From NCBI RefSeq assembly GCF_040958095.1, contig NC_091176.1:44278716-44342715 (forward strand): 64,000 nt of DNA, read 5' to 3'. Positions 32,456-41,909 of the stretch are shown piece by piece. The position numbers and the translations under genes are program-made. The notes beneath the pieces were generated by a model. That model was not told the origin of the DNA, did no database searches, and was given only the letters and a program-made list of their open reading frames with translations. This stretch comes from Procambarus clarkii (Eukaryota > Arthropoda > Malacostraca > Decapoda > Cambaridae). How positions within the stretch are numbered: position 1 is the stretch's first letter; each line of letters starts with the position of its first letter.

Positions 32456-34580
32456 GGAGGTAGTTTCTGGCCAGTGTGGAAGCGCACGTGTAGTCCCACA
32501 CCACTTGATTACCATCCTTCCAAGGAAGCAAGGTGACCCATCTGGGCACCTCAGAGGTTCGTTGGGCCTGAATAAGTGTAGTTCTCTTTGAGCTGGGCAG
32601 CGGGCTGTGGCGAGGCTCCTCTTGATGATGTCGTTGACTTCTTCATGTCTTGCAATCTTACCCTGCGATTTACGACATACCAGATCGTGACGACCATATT
32701 CGTTTGCCATCGCATTTCTGCAGATGCACCTATGTTCGCTGAGGATGGGAAGCGGCAAGGCGAAGGGTATCTGCAATGTGTAGAGCATCATCTCTGAGGC
32801 GAGTTCCCAGGGCTGCATTGGGCACAACAAATAAAAAATACCCTGCATGGGGTGCTGTTACCGCTAGGAGGCGGGCTTTGTTTTCAGCATTTGCGTTTTC
32901 AAGCATTGTTGTTAAGGTCTTTTCTATTATGGGGCTATACCAGTGGGCCTGCTTGTCGTCTTTTGAGGCTTGTGGTCGGGGTAGAGGATGTGCAATGGAT
33001 TCTCATTGTCTGACTGCTTCGATGAACTCTCGATCATGAGTTCCCACTGTGTTTCTCAAACGCTCTGGTAGGATCTGCCCTACTAATACGTTGGCTGCTG
33101 TACTTGAGGATAAGAATGCTGGTAGTGCTACCTCAGTTGCCTTTCGTATGCCTATCCTCACCAAATACCACGGGTAGTGTTGCTTGGTCATCTATATCTA
33201 GGTTAAGCGCCTTCCTGAATATTGACCTGAGGAGCTCATCATATTAACTTAGAAGTGGGTTGCCAAAAATGGGTGCACACTTTAAAAAGGACGTAGCCTG
33301 GGCTAGGTAAAGCACTTTGTGAGAAGGTAGAGGGCATCATAAGAGTCCAAGTCCCCTATTCTATCTTCCATTCTCTTTAGGTCATTAAACGTTTCGTCAA
33401 GAACTGTAGCAATGGCACTGTGGCCCAGAGGCGCTCCAAGTAGTGTACTGCCGGTGGGTTTAATGGCTGAGGCTTCTGGTAAAACCGATTTCACTGCTCT
33501 AATGACTACCTCACTGGATGCAATAATTTCGCACTTGGAGGGGTTAAGAACGAGACCCATGGACTCCCCCCGTGTCTTCACCAGCTGCAGGTCTTCCAGC
33601 AGGGAGTCTTGTGTGCCTGCCAGAGTGCCATCATCCAGGAACCAGATGTTGAGCTCACTGGACAGTCTGGTTGTGATTTATCGAATTGCTATGCAAAGAG
33701 GAAGCGTGTAAGGGGATCTCCCTGTTGAATTCCTTCTGCTGAGGTGACTTCGTGTTTGCCAAACAAGGAGGGTTGAGTCTATGCTGTAGCCTGCTGACAT
33801 AAAGGGGAGAATGCTTGGGCAATGTTCCTGGACTGTGGTGAGAAATGCTTCCTTTTTGACAGAGTTGAAAGCGTTTTTTTAAATCTAATTTTACTACTGT
33901 CTAGTCTTCAGTAAGAGAACTAATGTAGGCTCGTGCAGCATGGGCCGCTGCTTCACAGCCTTGGGGGATTCCAAACCCCAGCTGGTTGGGTTGCAGCATG
34001 GTGGCTGCCTCCATTCGGATACTTCTGACAGCAGCCCTTGCACTAAGGCGGCGCAGGATCTGCAACGGCAATGGGATTCGATTCCCCCCCCCCCGCGCCA
34101 CCCCCTATTTTTCAGGGCACATAGGGATGCACCAAAGAAAAATGGTTTGATTTCATTAGGGATTAACCCGGCGAGGCAGTTGACAAACGTTGTTATTTCT
34201 GCCAGCAACGCCCCTGCAACTGGACCAAGAATAGGGTTCACCATTTCCTTGACACGTTGAAGTATTACCCGTGTAACATCCTGAGGAGCCCGAGAGCAAT
34301 GAAACAATTGCTTTATAAACCTCTGACTCCCGGAGGACAAGAGGTTCCTGGTTAGGGGTGACCCTGACCTGCAAGATGGCGGTCCCCCCAATGGCCGTAA
34401 GGGGTGTGTTTTTCTCTCAGTGCTTGGGCTGTGGTTTCATCCCTGCGTAAAATTTTGTCCTCACTTGTGATCAACCCGAGTGCCCCGACTGTATTGCCCT
34501 CTTCAATTTTCTTGCTGACTTGGGTACCTAATTTTCTGTTGTCGCTGAGGGTCGAGTCAGGTCGAGGGAGGGGGAAGATG
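32456..34580 (-). pseudogene. RLE-type LINE, decayed copy
   Basis: Broken frames parallel the better copy at 57791-60525. They include an RT block (KEMVNPILGPVAGALLAEIT, GLIPNEIKPFFF) at about 33894-34300, GLVLNPSKCEII at 33303-33581, and a C-terminal zinc motif with CICR, GRHDLVC and ARHEEVND. The damaged endonuclease core reads CPDG where RPDG is expected. The zinc motif is complete here but partly deleted in the other copy. Heavily frameshifted; C-run at 34086-34097. Confidence 0.75.
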
Positions 34581-35219
34581 TAACGTGCGGGCTCCGTTAA
34601 AATCGTGACATTAACCGGGATTTCTTAGGACTACTGCCATGGATTACTGATTATAGACATAACAAAGAGCATAGTGACCCGCTGGAAAATTGAAAATGAT
34701 CATTAACAATAGAACTTTGTGTTAAATAGAGAATAAACGGGAGACCACGTGTGAGCCAGTGAACGAGGCTTTGTGTACATGCGTGTATTAGGAAAAAAAA
34801 TAGTGAACGGTGATTCGTGGAACAGTGATGTGGAACGGGTATCACAACAACATATAAGTTGGAAGTGAAGGAAAATCGTGCATAGAATATTATAAATATA
34901 GAATACTAGAAATATAGAATAGTGGCCAGAGGCGGCATCAGTGGTTATAAATCGGGTAACTGGAAACTGGTGACATCAACCTGGGCCACAATAGGTCACC
35001 TGTACTGACCGGGGGACCAGCCTCGCTACCTACGCTAAGTACCTGCCATAAAGTTTGAACAAAATAACATACATAATATTACTAATATACGGTATACATA
35101 TAATATTATAAATATTAAACATATAAATATATACATATAATTTTATAAAGAGTTAAAAGGACTGACATCAACAAGTGATCCATACAGTGAATCTCAAATA
35201 CAATACAATACATCAGACA
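34581..35219 (+). other. 5' leader region of LINE-B and its flank
   Basis: No gene. It contains A/T-rich sequence with TGAACGGTGATTCGTGGAAC-like words similar to the LINE-A start (ACAGTGATACGGTGAACAG). The true 5' end of LINE-B lies somewhere between 34600 and 34860 and cannot be fixed without a TSD. Confidence 0.45.
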
Positions 35220-36229
35220 ATGGAGAGGTGTGGCGAGTGTTCGGGAGTACTGGGAAAACGTAATGTAGGCATCAAGTGTTGCATCTGTAACATAAGATTT
35301 CCCCAGGGCTGTACAGAAGTATCTCCAGGATGCACAAAAAGGCAAGGAATTTACTGGGTTTGCAAAGATGACAGATTAATGTTAGAGAACATAACTAAAC
35401 TGATGAGAAACATTCCCGAGTCACAGAGATTATCATTCACAGACAGGCTACCAGTGATATATGCGGACTGGGAAAAGTCAACATTGGATAACGAACAAAA
35501 CTCAGGAACAGATAGTTTAGAGAACCGCAGCAGTAGTGTGGAGGAGGAGACTATTGTGGTACAAAATAACATCAATATTGCAGAGCCAGATAATATAAAC
35601 GATGAGAGCAACAGTGAAACAGAGTGCATAGATGAAGGAATTGGGACGAAAAACGGAGATGGCTCCAATAAAGAGGCAGACAAGACAGACACAGATATAA
35701 ATACCTTGAAAAACGCAAAACCGGAACACATTTGCAAATTCTACGCTAAAGGAATATGCAAATATGGAAAATTAGGAGCAAAATGCCATTTTCTGCATCC
35801 TCGAAAATGCAGGAACATGTTGGCGAGGGGTACATGCCGTTTTAGAACAGGGTGTAGATACTACCACCCTAAATTATGTCAATTTTCAATTAGGGACAAA
35901 AAATGCTACAATCTTCAGTGTCCGGAATTCCATGTGAGAGGTACAGAGCGTTATAGACGGAAGATCAATATGACACTACTGGAAATTTTTTAGAGGAAGG
36001 CAGAAACAGAGTAGTAAATATAAGAGAGAGGAACAGTCAGATGGATACACTACAGGATTACAGAGGGGAACGGAGATACTCACAAGACTGGAATTCAAAT
36101 CATCAACAAGCACACAGGTACTACACCAGACAACACCCGTCCTACTACCAAAACTGGACGAATCACTTCCAAAACGACACACCCTGGACGCAAACACAGT
36201 GGCCTCCTTACCAGAGCCTCAGATATTAA
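35220..36229 (+). pseudogene. LINE-B ORF1: PHD-like finger plus three CCCH zinc fingers
   Basis: From ATG 35220 (MERCGECSGVLGKRN), the N-terminal ~55 residues form a PHD-like Cys/His finger: CGEC, CCIC, QGC, YWVC. An acidic Ser/Asn/Glu-rich linker follows, then three CCCH fingers with spacings C-x7-C-x8-C-x3-H, C-x8-C-x5-C-x3-H and C-x8-C-x4-C-x3-H (about 35733-35935). A stop at 35991-35993 follows a T6 run. One base away the frame stays open to 36229 (EEGRNRVVNIRERN to WPPYQSLRY), so the original ORF1 was probably about 336 residues and overlapped ORF2. CCCH fingers commonly bind single-stranded RNA; an RNP role is inferred. LINE-A has the PHD part but not these fingers. Confidence 0.75.
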
Positions 36230-38102
36230 CACCAAGTAAAGCATCCAGCACTTCCACTAACACGATAACATCATTTATATTTGCCAACATCCAGGGTATA
36301 AAAACACGCAAATCCAACAAAGTTCACTTCATAGATGGTCTCCTTCATGAGGCAAATGCAGTGTTTGCAGCCCTAACAGAAACCCACACAAAGGACTACC
36401 ATGATGGTGAAATATGGATCTCAGAGTACAATCTTTTCAGATGTGGTAGGAAACACCGACTTCAGGGTGGGGTCAGCCTCTACATCAAAGACACACTCAT
36501 CTGTACTGAGCTGCTAAACACCTCAAATGATATGGTGGAAGTGCTGATAATCAAAATAGAGATTTTAAATGTAGTTATTGTCCTTGTATATAAGTCACTG
36601 GAGGCAAACCCTCAGCAGTTTAAAGACCAACTAATGAAAATAGAGCACTGCTTGGAAAACCTCACAAATCCAGCTCCGAACATCATCCTGCTTGGGGATT
36701 TCAACCTACGGCACCTGAAATGGAAGCACCTGGCTAATACAGTAATATCAGAAAGAATACCAGGAAGTAGCCTAAATGAACAGGCACATGCAAATGACCT
36801 ACTACGGATGTGCGACAGGTTTGCCTTAAACCAGCAAATAGTAGAACCAACTAGGAAGGAGAACACGCTGGACCTCATTTTCACTAATAATGATGAATTG
36901 ATCAGGAACATAATGATTACAAATACCTGTTACTCAGATCACAACTTAATTGAAGTTATGACAACCATGGGGAGTAGACCTTCAAAACCAGTCCAGATTC
37001 CCGGTGGAGGAGATTTCAGCAAATTCAACTTCAATAATAAACAGATAAACTGGGAGCAAATAAACCAGGACTTAACAGAAATAAACTGGGAAGAACAGCT
37101 AGAAAATGGAAACCTGAACCAGTGCCTGGAAAAAATAAGCTCAGTAGCACTAGAAATATGTTCAAACCGCATACCTCTAAGAAAAAAGAGGAAGAGATGC
37201 AGATTGGAACGGGAACGTCGTTCCCTATATTGGCGAAGAAAACGAATCGTGGAACAACTTGAGAGTCGCACCCTATCTCAAGAACGGCGAAGAAGGTTAG
37301 GTAAAGAAATAGAAACAATTGAACGGAAGCTACAAGAATCATACAAAACCCAGGAGAGGCAAAGAGAGCAAAAGGCCATCAGTGAAATAGAGAGAAATCC
37401 GAAATATTTTTTCTCCCATGCAAAATCAAGATAAAAAACCACATCCAGTATCGGGCCCCTGCGAAAGGGAGATGGAACTTTCACCGACGACAACAAAGAA
37501 ATGAGCAAGCTACTGAGGAAGCAGTACAACTCTGTTTTCAGCGAGCCATTAAACACACTAAAGATTGATAACCCAAATGAATTTTTCATGGATATGATAC
37601 CAACATCAAATCATATATCAGACGTCACCCTATCCCCACTGGAGTTTGAAGAAGCCATAAGCAGTATGCCTATGCACTCTGCACCAGGCCCGGCTTCTTG
37701 GAACTCCATATTCATAAAGAACTGCAAAAAACCACTATCGCAGGCCCTCCACATTCTGGAGACAAAGCCTAGATACTGGCGTTATTCCTGATGTACTAAA
37801 AACAGCAGAGATAGCACCACTTCATAAAGGAGGAAATAAGGCAGAGGCCAAAAATTACAGACCGATAGCACTAACATCGCACATCATAAAATTTTTGGAG
37901 AGAGTGCTAAGAAGTAAGATCACAAAATACATGGAATCACAGCATCTCCATAACCCCAGACAACATGGTTTCAGAACACGGCGCTCTTGCCTATCGCAGT
38001 TGCTGGACCACTATGATATGGCATTAGGTGCTATGGAAGACAAACAAAACGCTGATGTAATTTACACAGATTTCGCAAAAGCTTTTGATAAATGTGACCA
38101 TG
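36199..38102 (+). pseudogene. LINE-B ORF2: APE endonuclease and RT up to motif A
   Basis: 36199-37434 is a clean 411-residue frame with TSFIFANIQGIKTRK, ALTETHTKDYHDGE, LLGDFN, TLDLIFTNNDE and CYSDHNLIE (complete endonuclease core), then a basic linker. A stop at 37432-37434 lies in a one-base-shift-prone A-run, and the frame resumes as LRKGDGTFTDDNKEMSKLL. A second break at about 37785 precedes HKGGNKAEAKNYRPIAL, QHGFRTRRSCLSQLLDH and motif A (VIYTDFAKAFDKCDHG). At 38103 a Penelope-like sequence takes over, so RT motifs B and C are missing. Confidence 0.85.
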
Positions 38103-38737
38103 GTTTCGTTGAAGACATCATAAGAAGGAAAGTGAAACGCCATGAAACCTCTGAAGAGACAACTAACACAACACCTATACCCACAATTAGACTATTTTAC
38201 AGGAACTTCTTTTCCACAGCTCATAAAACAGAGGAAAGGGTCCTGAAAGATATTGTTAATAGAAACGTTATCCCTACAGACAAAAATCAGAAGATACAAC
38301 TGACGATTTACTATAAAACCGAAAAAACGGCCAGCCTACTCATGAGAAACTCTCCAGACACAAAGCAGAACGCTTTAAAAGAGACCAACGTCGTCTATGC
38401 CTTCAAATGCCCTCTTGGGGACTGTAAGCCTCAAAAAACTCAGTATATAGGCAAGACAACAACATCTCTTTCCAGGCGATTAACGATGCATAAGCAACAG
38501 GGCTCCATTAAGGAACATATAATCTCTTCCCACAACCAAACCATCACCAGAGAAATCTTAGCAAACAACACAGAAATCATCGATAGATACAGCGATAGCA
38601 GGCAGCTTGACATCTGCGAGGTACTACACATCAAGAAGTCAACACCAGCAATCAACAGCCAATTAATGCACAACTATATTCTACCCACTTCAAGACTCCG
38701 CTCCAATATAGAAGCATCAAGAAATATGGGCCAATAG
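37895..38737 (+). CDS. Chimeric ORF: LINE RT fingers/motif A fused in frame to PLE GIY-YIG domain
   Basis: An uninterrupted 280-codon frame. Residues 1-69 are LINE-B RT (MERVLRSKITKYMESQ to FAKAFDKCDHG). From about residue 70 it is the C-terminal part of a Penelope-like protein (FVEDIIRRKVKRHETSEE). The GIY-YIG-like endonuclease has NVVYAFKCPLGDCK (the Y-x-F variant of GIY), TQYIGKTTTSLSRRL (YIG) and the downstream Arg and Glu region (ILANNTEIIDRYSDSRQL). The join is at about 38103. The same PLE block at 62470-63106 has upstream PLE RT instead. It is most likely a 5'-truncated PLE insertion that kept frame by chance; no promoter or other evidence of expression is seen. Confidence 0.8.
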   Translation: MERVLRSKITKYMESQHLHNPRQHGFRTRRSCLSQLLDHYDMALGAMEDKQNADVIYTDFAKAFDKCDHGFVEDIIRRKVKRHETSEETTNTTPIPTIRLFYRNFFSTAHKTEERVLKDIVNRNVIPTDKNQKIQLTIYYKTEKTASLLMRNSPDTKQNALKETNVVYAFKCPLGDCKPQKTQYIGKTTTSLSRRLTMHKQQGSIKEHIISSHNQTITREILANNTEIIDRYSDSRQLDICEVLHIKKSTPAINSQLMHNYILPTSRLRSNIEASRNMGQ

Positions 38738-39137
38738 GCCCTCTGCAATTACTTCCATTCTTACCTTCAATACCCATTGTTTCGTGTTCTATCCTGTGTT
38801 GAAAGTTTTGTTCACCTCATCCAAAACTGTTGTAACATATCACCTCACCCAAAATGCGGGTATAAAATGAAAAATGAAAGCGGTTTAAATCATTGCATAA
38901 GTAAGAACTCTGTTTAGTGTTTGCAGGTAATAGTTGTGTGTGTGTAAACTTTGAAAATGTAATAAGTCTTTGAAAATGTAATAAGTTATTACGAAATGCG
39001 TTCAAGTGTCGCGTCAGACTAAAAAAAAATAATTATGGAGAATTGATTTTTCAATTACCATCAACAGTGAAAAGAAACATAAGAAAGATCAAGAAAATTT
39101 GTGTTAGAATTATTAATCTTACTTTTTCGGTCATATT
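38738..39137 (+). other. PLE 3' UTR/pseudo-LTR with hammerhead-like motif
   Basis: Non-coding end of the PLE inserted at 38103, similar to 63107-63486. The segment 38965-39020 can fold as three helices: AGTCT with AGACT (stem I), GTAAT with ATTAC (stem II), and TGCG with CGCG (stem III), with GAAA at 38993-38996 and GTC at the predicted cleavage point. A small coding-like block, GELIFELPSTVKR-type, follows near 39043-39090. Confidence 0.6.
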
Positions 39138-39342
<205 letters not shown>

Positions 39343-39380
39343 GTGTGTATATCACGAAAATAAACACGTGATTAAGAATG

Positions 39381-39550
39381 TGACAATGTCAGACCACGGA
39401 GGAAAAATGAAACAGGAAATTTCCTTAAGTACTTTCGTATATTAAATGACCTTCTGAAGGTCTTTGTGACCTTCTGAAGATGTATTTAATATACGAAAGT
39501 ACTTAAGGAAATTTCCTGTTTCATTTTTCCTCCGTGGTCTGACATTGTCA
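39381..39550. repeat. 67-bp-arm perfect inverted repeat (PLE-derived)
   Basis: Arm 39381-39447 and arm 39484-39550 are exact reverse complements by eye, with a 36-bp loop holding GACCTTCTGAAG twice. It sits between two (TA)n arrays. Each arm/loop boundary carries CTGAAGA, a short hairpin (GTAT/ATAC) and GAAA, as in hammerhead-like motifs of PLEs, once on each strand. Confidence 0.85.
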
Positions 39551-39610
39551 TATATATATTATATATATATATATATTATATATATATATATATTATATAT
39601 ATATATATAT
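39551..39610. repeat. (TA)n microsatellite, target of the Gypsy insertion
   Basis: A 60-bp TA repeat with TATT interruptions directly left of the LTR at 39611. It continues on the other side of the element at 46378. Confidence 0.95.
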
Positions 39611-40312
39611 TGTGACGATAATCTCCTTCAAGAGAGATTGAGCCTGCTCTTCCCTCCTAAGTACGTCCCTAACAACAATACAACTAATATAGAAGATATA
39701 TCCAACAAGTACAACACCAAGGTTTGCCCAGAGAGCAAACATATTCAGCACCAGGAACACCTGCTCCATCTCCACCACTCAAACCAGCGAACTACCTGTC
39801 CGTCGCCTGCTCATCGCTGATTGGCTGGTGCCAGTCGCACCTGCTTCCTCCACCCACCACACCAGCTGACGTCTGAGCCACCACGACCTACAGACCTCAG
39901 AATATCCCATGCTTTCCACAAGTTTACACGTCTCATTGGTAGACTAAGCTCTGGCTTATGTGTACTAAGAGAGGTGGCAGCTTAAAGCCAATATTCCTGC
40001 ACCCATATATTTCATTGTATATTATTCACTTGTTATTACTCGCTTGTCTTAACGTAACTTTTCATTTTGCCAGTGATTATTCTTATTATTTTGATTGATT
40101 GATTTTATGTTACAATTTTTATGTCCATTTTATTCATGTTTTGCTTTTCTAACGTAATTAAAATCTCATTGTTAAATTTACTTGTGTTTTGTGTGTCTTC
40201 CCATTACCTTACCACAGATGAAAGTTCCAGATTTTCTCTTTTTGTTTCTTTATGTGACGAGGCCATACCCCTAGCTTTTGAAACAGCCGAACACCAACGC
40301 GTTACCGTCACA
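39611..40312 (+). repeat. 5' LTR of plus Gypsy
   Basis: It begins TGTGACGATAATCTCC and ends CGCGTTACCGTCACA, with short inverted termini TGTGACG/CGTCACA. Immediately after it, TATTAAGTGGGGGCCTGTCC (40313-40332) is the probable primer-binding site region, since TGG follows within 10 bp. The same string adjoins the minus copy's LTR at 56826. Confidence 0.92.
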
Positions 40313-40436
40313 TATTAAGTGGGGGCCTGTCCTAGGAGCTTCACTCAGGTACTGGTGCCAAGTAGTAATTTATGGTAAGCGTATTTAACTTTGGTAACGT
40401 AGTTTTACTATTTTTCATATTCAATTTCATTTCTAT

Positions 40437-40772
40437 ATGGTGCGGTGTGTATTGTGCATTACGAGAGTAGCATATGGTGAATGTGAGACAACTTTGGATT
40501 ACGTGGTGACTGTAGGCCTCAGTCATACTCTTAATTGGTCATCTCTCCCTCCGTGTTATTACTCGTGTTTACCATCTTTTGTCCCTTGGATATTTCTCAT
40601 ATTTTCGACAGATCATCATATTGGTACCCTGGTACTGTGGTCTGCCCCCGGGTCAAGTGCACCTAATCTTCTGCAATTTGACTGTAGGAGGACAAAGAGG
40701 GCCATAGTTCCTCTAGCTAGAACTTTAGTTGCTGAATTGGGACCTCAGCAGCAGTTCTCATCACCAAGTTGA
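40437..40772 (+). other. Leader ORF (111 codons), truncated counterpart of 56175-56702
   Basis: An open frame upstream of gag, MVRCVLCITRVAYGECE onward, hydrophobic in the middle (PCYYSCLPSFVPWIFLIF). In the minus copy the same frame is 175 codons. Here one extra A near 40769 ends it early. No recognised domain. Conservation may only reflect the youth of the two copies. Confidence 0.35.
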
Positions 40773-41027
40773 CACCTCGCACCCCTACACGTCAGTCAGA
40801 GATGATGATACATACAATGGTAGGGAATTAGCTTACTTTTTCAGAGCACAAAAGTTCGCTAATTCTGTAAGTATCATATTAATTTCAGTAGGAAAGACTT
40901 GCTTATGTCCTATAGAGACTCGGCAAGGTATGCCTACATCCTTGGACTACCAATTTTACTTTTGAGGCAATTAACTGTTTCATTTGTTTTCGAAACTCTG
41001 TTTCACTTGTGACGGTAACGCGTTGGT

Positions 41028-41690
41028 GTCCGGCTGTTTAAGGCTAGGGGTATGGCCTCGTCACATAGTTATAAAAAAAATATAAAAACTGGAACTTCGT
41101 CTGTGGTAAGGTAAGGAGAAGACACACAAAACACAAGTAAACTTTAACAATGAAATTTTAATTACGTTAAATAAATCAAAACATGAAAAAATGGACAAAC
41201 AAATTCTTATAATAAAATCAATCAATCAAAATAATAAGAATACTTAAATGACACAATGAAAAGTTACGTTAAGGCAAAATAACAAGAAGTGCAATACAAA
41301 ATTAAATGGGAGGTGCTGGAATATTGGCTTTAAGCCACCACTTCTCTCAGTACACGCTAGCGTCTAGCCGGGAGGAGTGGTAACAACGAGAGCACCGAAT
41401 ATTCTGAGGTCTGAGGTCGTGGCGACCCCAGACATCAAGTAGTATGGGGGGGGGGCGAGTGCAGGTGCAGCCAGACCGGCGACCAATCAGCGGAGCCGGT
41501 AGCGATCAACATGTAGTTTGGCGGTTTGAGTCCGAACAGGTGTCTGGCTGCAACGTTTTGCGCTCTGGCAAGCCTTGCTGGTGTTGTTGTCGTTGTTGGA
41601 CATGTCTTCCATAGTCGTTTTATATAATTTGAACAACGTAATTATGGAGGGAAGAGCAGGCTCAATCTCTTGAAGGAGATTATCGTCACA
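41028..41690 (-). mobile_element. Solo LTR nested in the Gypsy leader, TSD CACT
   Basis: A 663-bp LTR of the same family in inverse orientation, TGTGACGGTAACG to ATTATCGTCACA. CACT duplicates at 41024-41027 and 41691-41694. The corresponding leader of the minus copy (about 56130-56145, complement) is uninterrupted, GTTTCACTTGTTTAG: an empty site. It contains a G-run at about 41446-41455. Confidence 0.93.
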
Positions 41691-41909
41691 CACTTGTTTA
41701 GGAGGATTTTCTTGCCCTTATCCTCTTACATGAGTACCGGGTACAAGATTTCCTGCGCCCTTGATTTAAATTAATCATTTAACATCTTGTATTCAACTTT
41801 AATTGTTAACGATTCCACAGGATAGGTACCAGTTGCCACGTTGTCCTGTTTCTGACATTCACTATATCACAACGGTATATTCGTTGTACATTTATTTGCT
41901 AATTTCACC

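Noticed and set aside
41446..41455. G/C homopolymer runs here and at 1750, 8480, 16962, 31447 and 34086 as regulatory sites
   Set aside because: Simple homopolymers of 8-12 bases scattered in unrelated repeats; no shared context.
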